Assembly (NCBI GenBank): GCA_023284085.1
Contig: JAKVHY010000001.1
Span: 310,001 to 374,000, forward strand
Source: Shewanella benthica
Lineage (GTDB): Bacteria > Pseudomonadota > Gammaproteobacteria > Enterobacterales > Shewanellaceae
DNA length: 64,000 bases
Direction: 5' to 3'
Shown: positions 19,245 through 28,690 of the stretch, piece by piece
Numbering within the stretch: the stretch's first letter is position 1
Layout of the letters: the number at the start of each line of letters is the position of its first letter
The notes under the pieces: model-generated
Seen by the model: the letters and a program-made list of their open reading frames with translations, nothing else
Databases searched by the model: none
Told to the model about the DNA's origin: nothing
Program-made: the position numbers and the translations under genes

Positions 19245-19259
19245 CTGGAGTTCATTCTC

Positions 19260-20594
19260 GTGAAGAGATACCAAGAGATCGCTCTCCTGGCCTGCCGACG
19301 CGGCATGGTCACTGTGAGCCTGTGTGTGTTTGCCCTGTTTGCTGGCCGAAGTCTGGCACAAACAGGTTTAAACCAAGCCCAAGGAGAAATTACTCTGCCT
19401 TGGGTGCTCGAACAAACCTTACTACACAACCCGCAACTGCAACGCTATCCCTATGAGCTTAGGGTCAATGAAGCCCTGACTCTACAGGCCGGGATCACCC
19501 CCAACCCTGAGTTTTCGGTGGAAATTGAAAACATTCTGGGCACAGGCGAAATGCAAGGGATCGATAACGCCGAAATCACATTAGGTTTAAGCCAAGTCAT
19601 CGAGCTCGGTGATAAACGCCAGCATAGGATCGATTTCGCGCAAGCCGAAGAACGTCAAAGTCTCAGCGAGTACGAGCTGTTACGTCTGGATATATTGGCT
19701 GAAACGACCCAAAGATATTATCAAGTACTGCGTCTTCAGGCGCTGCTAGATTGGAATGCCAAGCGTATTCTCGTCGCGCAGCAAGCCTTAAGCGTGATTG
19801 AGTCACGGGCCAAGGCAGGCGCTGTCACTCAGGCCGACGTGAGCAAGATGGCCCTGCGCCTATCACGCTCAGAGTCGATTCAATATGGTCTCGACGGTGA
19901 GGCTCAGCTTGCCAGACTCGGTTTAGCCGCCATGTGGTCAAGTGAAGCACATTTCGCTCTGGTCGCCGGTGAGCTTGCCCCCTTGCACCAGCTGCCTACG
20001 GCCGCGAGTGTGCTCAATGCCATGGAGACGGCGCCTCAATACCTGCAACTGCTCAGTATCGAGCGGGTCATGTATGCCAAACGGCGCATGGAGGAGTCGA
20101 AGGCGCAATCTAACATCACCTTAGGATTAGGGGTTCGTAGCTATGACGGCTTCGACGACGGCGCTTTGATGTTTAACTTCTCTATGCCCATTGCGCTATC
20201 TAATCCGAATCAGGGCAACATCATGGCTGCCCGCGCTAAGGAAGAGATGGCGATGGAGCAACAGAGGCTGGCCCGGGGTCAACTCAGGCTGTCCTTGCTT
20301 GAGATCCATCTGACTATGGTCAATAACGCCAAACAGGCGAAACGACTTCAGCAGCGTCTGCTTCCCTTAGCTAATCGCCTACTCAAAGACACACAGACCG
20401 CCTATCAGGCCGGTCAAGTCAATGTGCTATTGCTGGCCGATGCTCAATCTGAGCTGTTTAGCCTCCAACGCGAGCTTATCGAGACCAAGGTCGGCGTCTA
20501 TCAAGCCAGACTCGAACTCGAGCGCATCACAGGGCAATCCATGACCGCCACTCTCGATAACATCAAGCCATTAGTGGCACAGGAACACAGATAA
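19260..20594 (+). CDS. czcC: Outer-membrane channel of a metal efflux system (TolC/CzcC family)
   Basis: This 444-residue protein starts at a GTG with GGAG nine bases upstream. It has a signal peptide (about residues 1-34), then the two-repeat outer membrane efflux protein fold with long heptad-rich helices: NPQLQRYPYELRVNEALTLQAG, PNPEFSVEIENILG, and LLADAQSELFSLQRELIETK near the end. It would form the outer-membrane exit duct for the CzcB/CzcA pump encoded next. The gene ends in a one-base overlap with the next start, so the three genes form an operon. The assignment to heavy-metal efflux comes from its partners. Confidence 0.88.
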   Translation: MKRYQEIALLACRRGMVTVSLCVFALFAGRSLAQTGLNQAQGEITLPWVLEQTLLHNPQLQRYPYELRVNEALTLQAGITPNPEFSVEIENILGTGEMQGIDNAEITLGLSQVIELGDKRQHRIDFAQAEERQSLSEYELLRLDILAETTQRYYQVLRLQALLDWNAKRILVAQQALSVIESRAKAGAVTQADVSKMALRLSRSESIQYGLDGEAQLARLGLAAMWSSEAHFALVAGELAPLHQLPTAASVLNAMETAPQYLQLLSIERVMYAKRRMEESKAQSNITLGLGVRSYDGFDDGALMFNFSMPIALSNPNQGNIMAARAKEEMAMEQQRLARGQLRLSLLEIHLTMVNNAKQAKRLQQRLLPLANRLLKDTQTAYQAGQVNVLLLADAQSELFSLQRELIETKVGVYQARLELERITGQSMTATLDNIKPLVAQEHR

Positions 20595-21907
20595 TGAAAT
20601 TTAAACTCAATCGGCTTTCATCGGCACTCATGGCCGCGGCCATCACCTTATCGGTATTTAGCTTATCGAGTCTGCTGCCAACGGGTTCAGCCTGGGCCAG
20701 TAGCGATCATGGTCACGAAGAGAAAGAAAAAGAGCAGCATGCTCCCGAAGGCCCACACGGGGGCAGATTACTCCAAAGCGGAGCGTTCGCCATCGAGATC
20801 ACTATGGCCGAATCCGGGATTCCGCCTGAGATGCGGGTCTATGCCTACCATAAGGGTGAGCCAGTCGCACCCGGTGACGTACAGCTCGATATTTTACTCA
20901 AGCGTCTCGGCGGTAAAACCGACAAAGTCAGCTTCATCGCCGAAGATGATTATCTGGTCAGTAAGGTCAGTGTGGCCGAGCCTCACTCATTCACGGTCGA
21001 GGTCGATGCCAGCTTTAATGGCAACAGCTTCGACTGGCATTACGACAACTTCATGGGCCGCACCGAGATTAATGACCGCTTGCTCAAGCTATCTGGCGTA
21101 CAAACTCAGTTGGCTAAGGCGACACAACTCACCTTCGTCGACACCCTGTTTGGTATCGTCGCGCCGATTGCCGACAAACAGTTTAGCGTTAATGCCCCCT
21201 ATGCCGGTGTGATTGAGCGGCTACACGTCAGTATCGGCGACTCGGTGGTAAAGGGCCAAATCATCGCCACTGTGCGCAACTCCAGGACCTTGCAATCTTA
21301 TGCGGTCAAGAGCCCGGCCAATGGCCAGGTCACCGAGCAGCTATTGAGCCTGGGAGACAACACCTATAACCGCGCCTTAATCCGCATCAGCGACCTATCC
21401 AGTGTGTGGATCGACCTGTCAGCCTTTCCTAAGAGCATAGGCAAGCTAGCTCTGGGTCAGAAAGTCACCATAGGTGATGACCATGGCAATGCTCACGGCG
21501 CCCAGAGTGACGCAAACGACGCACACTCCAGTGCATCTGCCAGCAGCACCATCAGTTATATCGCCCCGACTATGACGGGAGGTCACATCGCTCGGGTGCG
21601 TGCGGTTATCGATAACAGTCACGGCCATTGGCGTCCGGGTATGCACATTCAGGCTGACATAGAGACCCGCATCAAGCTGGTTCCCCTGGCCGTGCGCGTC
21701 GATGCCCTGCAGAACTTCATGGATAAACCCGCCGTCTTCGTCAAACATGGCAATACCTTCGAGGTGCGCATGCTGAGCTTAGGTGAGAGCGATGGCGTAT
21801 ATGTCGAAGTGTTGGCAGGCCTGGATAGTGACGTCGAGTATGTCACCGAGAACAGCTACTTATTGAAGGCGGACATCATGAAAGATGCCGCTAAACACGT
21901 ACACTAG
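20594..21907 (+). CDS. czcB: Periplasmic adaptor (membrane fusion protein) of the metal efflux pump, CzcB-like
   Basis: This 437-residue protein has an N-terminal signal or anchor segment (about residues 8-36), then a His/acid-rich stretch (SSDHGHEEKEKEQHAPEGPHGG) like those of CzcB proteins. A lipoyl/barrel-sandwich segment FSVNAPYAGVIERLHVSIGDSVVKG lies near 200, and the second half-motif YAVKSPANGQVTEQLLSLGD near 236. A second His-rich insertion (DDHGNAHGAQSDANDAHSS) occurs near 295-315 inside the beta-barrel region. The protein links the inner-membrane RND pump to the outer-membrane channel and can hand metal to it. It is 13 bp upstream of the pump gene. Confidence 0.9.
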   Translation: MKFKLNRLSSALMAAAITLSVFSLSSLLPTGSAWASSDHGHEEKEKEQHAPEGPHGGRLLQSGAFAIEITMAESGIPPEMRVYAYHKGEPVAPGDVQLDILLKRLGGKTDKVSFIAEDDYLVSKVSVAEPHSFTVEVDASFNGNSFDWHYDNFMGRTEINDRLLKLSGVQTQLAKATQLTFVDTLFGIVAPIADKQFSVNAPYAGVIERLHVSIGDSVVKGQIIATVRNSRTLQSYAVKSPANGQVTEQLLSLGDNTYNRALIRISDLSSVWIDLSAFPKSIGKLALGQKVTIGDDHGNAHGAQSDANDAHSSASASSTISYIAPTMTGGHIARVRAVIDNSHGHWRPGMHIQADIETRIKLVPLAVRVDALQNFMDKPAVFVKHGNTFEVRMLSLGESDGVYVEVLAGLDSDVEYVTENSYLLKADIMKDAAKHVH

Positions 21908-21919
21908 GAGAAGATAATC

Positions 21920-24900
21920 ATGGATACAATCATCTCCTTCGCCTTAAAGCGACGGTTATTGGTACTGGCGATGACCCTGCTCATCGCCCTGCTGGGTGTC
22001 TACAACACCTTAAAACTGCCTATCGATGCGGTGCCCGACATCACCAATGTCCAGGTGCAGATAAATACGGCCGTACCTGGCTACTCACCACTTGAGTCAG
22101 AGCAACGTCTGACCTATGTGATAGAGAACGCCATGGCGGGCATTCCTAGCCTGGAGTATACCCGCTCCATCTCACGCTATGGCCTGTCTCAGGTGACGGT
22201 GATCTTCGATGAAGGCACTGACATCTACTGGGCCAGGCAACAGATCTCCGAGCGCCTGCAAGGCATACGCGGCGAGCTCCCCCTGGAGGCCAAGCCGGCT
22301 CTCGGGCCGGTGAGCAGTGGTCTTGGTGAGGTCTTCACCTACTCCATTCGCGCCCGGGACGGCGCAACTAAGGAAGACGGCACGCCCTATAACGCCGAAG
22401 ATCTGCGTACTATTCAGGACTGGATCATTCGCCCTCAGCTGGTCAAAGTTGCCGGCGTCACCGAGATCAACAGCTTGGGCGGCTTCGAGCGTGAATATCA
22501 GGTCGCGCCGGATCCCGGCAAAATGTTGGCCTTTAAGATCACCATCAATGATGTGATCACCGCCCTGGAGCGCAACAACCGCAACGCGGGCGCAGGTTAC
22601 ATAGAGAGAAATGGCGAGCAATGGTTAGTCCGCTCACCCGGACAACTTAAAGATCTCGAGGAGATCCGCAAGGTGGTGATCACCAAGCGTGACGATGCGC
22701 CGGTGCGGATCGGTGATGTGGCCGAGGTTTTCTACGGTAAACAGCTCAGAACCGGCGCCGCCACCCAAGATGGCCAGGAAACAGTACTGGGTACAGCCTT
22801 CATGCTCATGGGGGAAAACAGCCGCGTGGTTGCCAAAGAGGTCGGTGACAGGTTAAAAATCATCAATGCCAGCTTACCCCCAGGCATCATCGCCGAGGCT
22901 GTGTATGACAGGACAGGTCTAGTCGATAAGGCCATAGCCACGGTGCAGAAGAACCTGTTCGAGGGTGCCGTGCTGGTGATCGTCGTCCTGTTTGCCCTGC
23001 TGGGTAACTTTCGCGCCGCGCTGATTGCCGCCTTAGTGATCCCCTTGAGTATGTTGTTCGCCATCACAGGCATGACGGCTAACCGGGTATCCGGTAATCT
23101 GATGAGTCTGGGTGCCATCGATTTTGGCATCATAGTCGATGGCGCGGTGATCATCGTCGAAAACGCCTTGCGCCGTCTCGGCATGGCACAGAAAACATAC
23201 GGTCGCCTGCTCTCGCTTGAAGAGAGGATGGAAGTGGTGTTCGATGCAACCAAGGAGGTGTTCCGCCCCGCCGTGTTCGGTGTGCTGATCATCATGCTGG
23301 TTTATCTGCCCATCTTCGCCCTCAGCGGCGTCGAAGGTAAGATGTTCCACCCCATGGCCTTCACTGTTGTGGCTGCACTGATTGGTGCGCTTATTTTCTC
23401 GGTTACCTTCGTGCCGGCCGCCATCGCGATATTCGTTAAGGGCAAGGTCAATGAGAAAGAGAACTGGCTCATGTCTAAGGCCCGTAGTGTCTATGAGCCC
23501 GTGTTGTTCTTCTCCCTCAAGCGCCCGGCCATCATAGTCCTTGTTGCAATAGGCTTAATGGCCGTCACCTCTTATCAGCTGACCCGTTTAGGCTCTGAGT
23601 TTTTGCCTAAACTGGATGAAGGGGACATTGCCCTCCATGCTATGCGCATTACCGGAACAGGACTCGAGCAGTCTATCGAGATGCAGAAGAAGCTTGAGCT
23701 GATCATCGGCGAGCTCGATGAGGTGGAGCGGGTGTTTTCGAAAATTGGCACACCTGAGGTGGCCACAGATCCTATGCCGCCAAGTGTTGCCGATACCATC
23801 TTGATCATCAAACCCAGATCCGAATGGGCCAACCCGAGTAAGACCAAGGAGGAGTTCATCGATGAGCTGCGTCATCATATCGAGCAGGTGCCGGGGAATA
23901 ACTATGAATTTACCCAGCCTATCGAGATGCGTTTCAACGAGTTGATTGCCGGCGTGCGCGCCGATGTGGCCCTGAGGATCTATGGTGACGATCTCGATAT
24001 CCTCAAACAGGCCGGCGATCGCGCCCTGAGTTTATTTCAGCAACTCGATGGCGCCAAGGATGTCCGTGTGGAGCAGATGTCCGGCCTGCCAACCCTCTCT
24101 ATCGAGCCAAACCGGGATCACTTAGCCTTGCTGGGTCTCACCATCGTCGATGTGCAGCAAGCGCTGCAGGTCGCGGTGTCCGGCGTGCAAGTTGGCCTCA
24201 TCTATGAAGGGGACAGACGGTTTAAACTCATAGTGCGTATGGATGAAAATATCAGCCAAGATCTCAGGGTCCTGGAAAACCTGCCTATCGCGCTGCCCGT
24301 GGATCTCAATCCGGATCTTAGCTATGTGCCTCTAGGTGAAGTGGCCGAGATTAAGTTCAAGGTCGGCCCCAATCAGATCAACCGTCAGAGCGGCAAGCGT
24401 CATGTGGTGGTGACAGCCAATGTCGAGGGACGAGATTTGGGCTCTTTCATTAAGGACACTAAGCGTCTCATGGGTGATGAGCTTAATCTGCCCAGCGGTT
24501 ACTGGAGCGAGTATGGCGGCACCTTCGAGCAGCTCGAATCTGCATCCGATCGCTTGATGATAATCGTGCCACTGACCTTGCTGCTCATCTTCGGCCTGTT
24601 ATACAGCGCCTTTGGCTCAATCAGAGACTCGATGATCATCTTCAGCGGCGTGCCGCTGGCATTGACCGGGGGCGTGTTGGCCCTGGTGCTCAGAGACATG
24701 CCTCTGTCTATCTCGGCGGCGGTGGGCTTTATCGCCCTGTCGGGCATAGCCGTGCTCAATGGCGTGGTGATGTTGAGCTTCATCAAGGAGCTTAGAGTAC
24801 AGGGACTTGAGCTTTTTGAGGCCATTAAGCAAGGTGCGAGTCAGCGACTGCGACCGGTATTGATGACAGCCTTAGTCGCGAGTCTTGGATTTGTGCCCAT

Positions 24901-25060
24901 GGCCCTTAATATCGGTACTGGCGCCGAAGTGCAGCGCCCACTGGCAACCGTAGTGATAGGCGGCATAGTGTCATCGACCCTGCTGACTCTGGTCATCTTG
25001 CCCGTACTCTACCTGCTGGTGTATCGCTTCAAAGCAAGAGCTAAGCAAGTGAATGGCTAA
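21920..25060 (+). CDS. czcA: HME-RND heavy-metal efflux pump, CzcA family
   Basis: This 1046-residue inner-membrane protein has the RND layout of two sets of transmembrane helices separated by large periplasmic loops. The N-terminus (LKRRLLVLAMTLLIALLGVYN, LPIDAVPDITNVQVQINT) is typical of CzcA/CusA. DFGIIVDGAVIIVENALRR in helix 4 (about residue 405) carries the DFGxxxDGAxxxxEN motif of the HME group exporting divalent ions such as zinc, cobalt, cadmium or nickel. The Cu/Ag subgroup normally has a different motif here, so divalent metals are preferred as substrates. AGGAGAAGATAATC precedes the ATG. It is the last gene of the operon and is followed by a terminator. The exact metal is not decided by sequence. 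Confidence 0.94.
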   Translation: MDTIISFALKRRLLVLAMTLLIALLGVYNTLKLPIDAVPDITNVQVQINTAVPGYSPLESEQRLTYVIENAMAGIPSLEYTRSISRYGLSQVTVIFDEGTDIYWARQQISERLQGIRGELPLEAKPALGPVSSGLGEVFTYSIRARDGATKEDGTPYNAEDLRTIQDWIIRPQLVKVAGVTEINSLGGFEREYQVAPDPGKMLAFKITINDVITALERNNRNAGAGYIERNGEQWLVRSPGQLKDLEEIRKVVITKRDDAPVRIGDVAEVFYGKQLRTGAATQDGQETVLGTAFMLMGENSRVVAKEVGDRLKIINASLPPGIIAEAVYDRTGLVDKAIATVQKNLFEGAVLVIVVLFALLGNFRAALIAALVIPLSMLFAITGMTANRVSGNLMSLGAIDFGIIVDGAVIIVENALRRLGMAQKTYGRLLSLEERMEVVFDATKEVFRPAVFGVLIIMLVYLPIFALSGVEGKMFHPMAFTVVAALIGALIFSVTFVPAAIAIFVKGKVNEKENWLMSKARSVYEPVLFFSLKRPAIIVLVAIGLMAVTSYQLTRLGSEFLPKLDEGDIALHAMRITGTGLEQSIEMQKKLELIIGELDEVERVFSKIGTPEVATDPMPPSVADTILIIKPRSEWANPSKTKEEFIDELRHHIEQVPGNNYEFTQPIEMRFNELIAGVRADVALRIYGDDLDILKQAGDRALSLFQQLDGAKDVRVEQMSGLPTLSIEPNRDHLALLGLTIVDVQQALQVAVSGVQVGLIYEGDRRFKLIVRMDENISQDLRVLENLPIALPVDLNPDLSYVPLGEVAEIKFKVGPNQINRQSGKRHVVVTANVEGRDLGSFIKDTKRLMGDELNLPSGYWSEYGGTFEQLESASDRLMIIVPLTLLLIFGLLYSAFGSIRDSMIIFSGVPLALTGGVLALVLRDMPLSISAAVGFIALSGIAVLNGVVMLSFIKELRVQGLELFEAIKQGASQRLRPVLMTALVASLGFVPMALNIGTGAEVQRPLATVVIGGIVSSTLLTLVILPVLYLLVYRFKARAKQVNG

Positions 25061-25115
25061 ATTCATCCTTACGCTCGCTCTTATAAATAAGAGTTTTTAG
25101 ATTTAGCGAGTTAAT

Positions 25116-25140
25116 AGCGGGGGCTTGCCCCCCGCTTTTT
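25116..25140 (+). terminator. Terminator of the czcCBA operon
   Basis: AGCGGGGG pairs with the C-rich arm CCCCCGCT around a short loop and is followed by five T. It lies about 55 bp past the czcA stop. Confidence 0.9.
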
Positions 25141-25258
25141 CCCCCTAGCTGTATCTTCCCTCTTCTCTGCCAAATAGATAATAAGCCTCATAAACTCATC
25201 AGCTGAAACAGGTTTCAGCCTTTTGACTGACAGCTTTTCCCCTTTCCTGAGCAAGTTT

Positions 25259-25289
25259 TTGACATTCAAAGCCGATGCCTGACTATAAT
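25259..25289 (+). promoter_or_regulatory. Possible sigma-70 promoter of the LonH-like protease gene
   Basis: TTGACA at 25259-25264 and TATAAT at 25284-25289 match both consensus hexamers perfectly, but the spacer is 19 bp, longer than the ideal 17. The start codon is about 115 bp downstream. The rest of 25061-25404 holds only the upstream terminator. Confidence 0.5.
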
Positions 25290-25404
25290 TTGAGCGCTTG
25301 AACGCTTTATTGGCAAAAAATCGCTAACTGCCGAAATTAACTACTGAATTTTTAAATCTTCATGCCTACACTGAAATCATCAAGAGTCATATACGAGGTT
25401 GCCT

Positions 25405-27819
25405 ATGCCAATATCTCCGTTATCCCCTCTAAGCAGTGACCAGCTTTACCGCAGTTCTGAGCTATCAGGCCTAGAGACCGATTGTAAGTCTACTAAACAC
25501 TTAACTCCCCTGGATGAAATTGTCGGACAGGAACGCGCCCAACAGGCCGTAGAATTTGCCATGTCCATGCCAGACAAGGGTTATAACATCTACGCCCTCG
25601 GCCGTAACGGCCTGGGTAAGCGCACCATGGTGATGCGTTATCTCAATCGTCACGAGCCCAACGGCCGCGGTCATACTCTTCATGACTGGTGTTATGTGAT
25701 TAACTTCGATGAAGCCCGTGTGCCTAAGGTGCTGAAGCTGTCGTCAGGCTCGGGTATCGAGTTCAAGAAAGATGTCGAGAAGTTCATCATCAAGCTGACC
25801 AAGGCGTTGCCTTTGGCGTTCGACAATGAGATGTATTATTCCAGCGCCGAGAAGCTCAAGAGTCAACTGTCGAACAGGCAGGAATCTGCACTTAAAGGCC
25901 TCACTAAGGAAGCCAAAGACGCGAGTATCAGCCTGACCATCACGGCCCAAGGCAGCTATGAGCTTTTGGCCATGAAAGGTAAGGAAGCCCATACCGACGA
26001 GACATTTAAGGCACTGAGCAAGAAACAGCAAGATGTCTTAGAAACCTCTATCGTGGATCTCGAATCTAAGCTCAGAGTCATCATTCGTCAATTTACCGTG
26101 TGGGAAGAGGAATACTCTGACAAACAACAGAAGCAAGATGAGCAGGTGGCTGAGGATGTTCTCACCCACCTGATGACTAAGCTCAAGGAGAAATACAGCG
26201 GTATACCCGCCGTTAAGAGCTATCTTGGTGCTATGCATAAAGACATTCTCGACAATTTAGATCTGTTTCTCGAAGACAATGAGGAGCAACTGGCGCTTTC
26301 TTATGCTTCTTTAGACAAGAAGATGCCCCGCCGCTATCAGGTCAATGTGCTGGTCAATCAAGATGATGACAAGATGCCTATCATAGTCGAGGAGTCGCCC
26401 AACTATCACTCCATCTTCGGTTATATCGAGAATGCGACCTTCAAAGGCACCATCTTTTCCGATTTCTCACTGATCCGCTCCGGCAGTCTGCACAAGGCCA
26501 ACGGCGGTGTGCTGATGATAGATGCAACCAAGGTATTGGAACAGCCCTATGTGTGGGACGGCCTTAAGCGTGCCCTTCGCTCGCGCAAGCTCAGCCTTAG
26601 CTCCCTCGAACGTGAAGTCACCCTGTCTGGCACTATCTCATTGGATCCCGAGGCTATTCCTCTGGATGTAAAAATCATCTTATTCGGTGATTATCAGACT
26701 TATCAGTTACTGCAGCACTATGACCCCGAATTCAGTGAACTGTTTAGGGTGACCGCAGATTTTGAAGATGTAATGCCACGTACCGAGAAATCTGAGGCCC
26801 TATACGCCAAGTTTATCTCCAGTATCGTGCATGGCAACAAGATGCTGCATTGTGATCGCAATGCCATAAAACGCATCATTGAATTCAGTTCTCGTCAGGC
26901 TGACGATCAGAACAAACTCTCCCTGCACTCGGCCGACATTGCCAACCTGCTACGAGAGTCTAATTACTGCGCCCGCGCCGTCAATGCCAACATGATCCGC
27001 GCCAGCCATGTCGAGCAGGCCCTGCACAATCATGAGATGCGCGTATGCCGAGTCAAAGACAATGTGATGGAGAGTTTCATCACCGGCACCACTCTTATCA
27101 GTACCCAAGATCATGTCGTCGGACAGGTCAATGCACTGTCGGTTATCGCGACCTCGGATCATCAGTTCGGCGCGCCGAACCGTATCACGGCAACCACAGC
27201 CTTCGGTGAAGGTAAGGTGTTCGACATAGAGAGAAAAGTGGACTTAGGCGGTAGCCTACACTCCAAGGGCGTGATGATCCTATCGGCCTACCTGGCGTCC
27301 TTGCTGGGTAAGACCGCCAAGATCCCCCTCACCACCCATATCACCTTCGAGCAATCTTACGGTGGTGTCGATGGTGATAGCGCCACCATGGCCGAACTTT
27401 GTGCCATAGTCTCTTCGTTTTCTAATCAGGCGATCAGACAAGATGTCGCCATCACAGGCTCGATGAATCAGTTCGGTGAAGCCCAGCCTATCGGCGGCGT
27501 TAACGAGAAGATTGAAGGCTTCTTCGATGTCTGCACTATCAAGGGACGCACTAACACTCAAGGGGTGATCATTCCTAAGACTAACGTGCAGAACCTGATG
27601 TTGCGTAGCGACATTGTCGAGGCGGTCAAGAAAGGCAAATTTAATATCTGGGCCATTGACCATGTCAGTCAGGCCATCGAGTTGCTGACAGGTATCGAGT
27701 CAGGGATTAATCTAGACAGACAGTCGAAGCAGCTCGATGAGCATCCTGCAGATTCGGTACTAGGTCTGGCCCAGGCACGCTTGAGTGAACTAAGAAAGAC
27801 ATCTCCAGCCTCAACTTAA
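25405..27819 (+). CDS. Lon-family ATP-dependent protease, LonH/YcbZ-like
   Basis: From the ATG at 25405 (GAGG six bases upstream) this is an 804-residue protein. An N-terminal AAA domain carries GRNGLGKRT with Lys72 as the Walker A lysine. A long helical insertion (about 115-300) precedes the rest of the ATPase region, including GGVLMIDATKVLEQP near 368. The C-terminal Lon protease domain has the catalytic Ser659 in GDSATMAELCA and Lys702 in GGVNEKIEGF. Their 43-residue spacing equals that of E. coli Lon (Ser679/Lys722). It lacks the N-terminal substrate domain of Lon A. It would be a cytosolic quality-control or regulatory protease; substrates are unknown. It is monocistronic, with no clear terminator before the repeats that follow. 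Confidence 0.9.
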   Translation: MPISPLSPLSSDQLYRSSELSGLETDCKSTKHLTPLDEIVGQERAQQAVEFAMSMPDKGYNIYALGRNGLGKRTMVMRYLNRHEPNGRGHTLHDWCYVINFDEARVPKVLKLSSGSGIEFKKDVEKFIIKLTKALPLAFDNEMYYSSAEKLKSQLSNRQESALKGLTKEAKDASISLTITAQGSYELLAMKGKEAHTDETFKALSKKQQDVLETSIVDLESKLRVIIRQFTVWEEEYSDKQQKQDEQVAEDVLTHLMTKLKEKYSGIPAVKSYLGAMHKDILDNLDLFLEDNEEQLALSYASLDKKMPRRYQVNVLVNQDDDKMPIIVEESPNYHSIFGYIENATFKGTIFSDFSLIRSGSLHKANGGVLMIDATKVLEQPYVWDGLKRALRSRKLSLSSLEREVTLSGTISLDPEAIPLDVKIILFGDYQTYQLLQHYDPEFSELFRVTADFEDVMPRTEKSEALYAKFISSIVHGNKMLHCDRNAIKRIIEFSSRQADDQNKLSLHSADIANLLRESNYCARAVNANMIRASHVEQALHNHEMRVCRVKDNVMESFITGTTLISTQDHVVGQVNALSVIATSDHQFGAPNRITATTAFGEGKVFDIERKVDLGGSLHSKGVMILSAYLASLLGKTAKIPLTTHITFEQSYGGVDGDSATMAELCAIVSSFSNQAIRQDVAITGSMNQFGEAQPIGGVNEKIEGFFDVCTIKGRTNTQGVIIPKTNVQNLMLRSDIVEAVKKGKFNIWAIDHVSQAIELLTGIESGINLDRQSKQLDEHPADSVLGLAQARLSELRKTSPAST

Positions 27820-27876
27820 GAGTGAGCGCCCGGTCATTTCATAAAATGAGATGACCATTTTAAAACGGGTCATTCC

Positions 27877-27971
27877 GTAAAGTGAGCAACGAATGTGTAC
27901 CGAATCCACGCCTCTGAAACAGAGCTGGATCCCGGGCATCTCGTGCCTCGCTCCCGGGATGACAGTTTAAG
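27877..27971. repeat. REP-like repeat, copy 1
   Basis: This copy of about 95 bp begins GTAAAGTGAGCAACGAATGT and holds the palindromic core ATCCCGGG...CCCGGGAT around CATCTCGTGCCTCGCT. It is about 95% the same as copy 2 and similar to copy 3. Such elements are typical extragenic palindromes of proteobacteria. Confidence 0.85.
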
Positions 27972-28038
27972 AGGATATTCATTTAAGACCCTTATCATTA
28001 GTAAAGTAATGATATTCACTTAAAACACCATCATCACT

Positions 28039-28133
28039 GTAAAGTGAGCAACGAATGTGTACCGAATCCATGCCTCTGAAACAGAGCTGGATCCCGGGCA
28101 TCTCGTGCCTCGCTCACGAGATGACGGTTTAAG
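28039..28133. repeat. REP-like repeat, copy 2
   Basis: This copy is nearly identical to copy 1, but the right arm of the core reads CTCACGAGAT instead of CTCCCGGGAT, so the long palindrome is partly lost. The spacer between copies 1 and 2 (27972-28038) reappears after copy 3. The stretch 28134-28500 shows no gene. Confidence 0.85.
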
Positions 28134-28503
28134 ATATGTTCATTTAACCACGCGCCTCAGTAGCCCTTTAGTCCCCCTAGGCGGCCAAACAATATCGATC
28201 ATCGACTTTGCTGGCTTCCAGCTTCTCACAAACCCACCTTTAAACTAATTTCTCATTGTAAGTACGATTTAATGAATTTTGATAATTTCGAGGGGCTATG
28301 CAAATAGGTTACGCACGCTTGCTACTAAAGCTGTTGCTCAAGATTTAGCTTAGGCACCGACACTAGTATCGCTGGTAGCCGGCATCGAAACGATAGGGTT
28401 GAAGATTGCACCCAATTGCTGAAGCCGACCACGACTTAGTGAGTGACACATTAGTTACAACTCCATTCTTTTTTACGGTGATGTCCAAACAGCGGTCTTA
28501 ATT

Positions 28504-28565
28504 CTGGGCCATTTATTGCCCCGCTGGGCAAGTTCTTGCTCAAGTCTGGGCCACTTTTTGCCCAG
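28504..28565 (+). promoter_or_regulatory. Three tandem 20-bp palindromic activator sites (probable VasH enhancer)
   Basis: Three copies of CTGGGC-N8-GCCCAG lie at 28504-28523 (CTGGGCCATTTATTGCCCCG), 28524-28543 (CTGGGCAAGTTCTTGCTCAA) and 28546-28565 (CTGGGCCACTTTTTGCCCAG). Starts are 20 and 22 bp apart, two helical turns. The last centre is 62 bp before the -24 element of the promoter at 28615-28631, a normal distance for a sigma-54 enhancer. The same three-site array lies upstream of hcp at 48299-48359. The sites and spacing are directly seen; binding by VasH is inferred. Confidence 0.75.
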
Positions 28566-28614
28566 CTTACATTTTCATTTTTTGCGTAAGATATAAAATC
28601 AAAGAGTTACCTAA

Positions 28615-28631
28615 TTGGCATGTTGTTTGCT
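28615..28631 (+). promoter_or_regulatory. Sigma-54 (RpoN) promoter of the orphan gene
   Basis: TTGGCATGTTGTTTGCT matches the sigma-54 consensus TTGGCAYRN4TTGCW at every defined position. The expected transcription start is near 28642, giving a leader of about 49 bases before the ATG at 28691. Confidence 0.85.
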
Positions 28632-28690
28632 CTATTAGCGAGTTGCCACAATTAACTCTCGTTAATTTATTGCTAACAAAGGAATAATCA

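Noticed and set aside
22732..23295. 187-codon antisense ORF inside czcA, and similar long antisense frames in czcA
   Set aside because: These are shadows of a strongly coding GC-rich gene; their amino-acid make-up is low in complexity and there is no start signal.
28057..28248. 63-codon plus-strand ORF
   Set aside because: It runs through a REP-like repeat and its beginning is the repeat sequence itself; no ribosome-binding site and no protein-like pattern.
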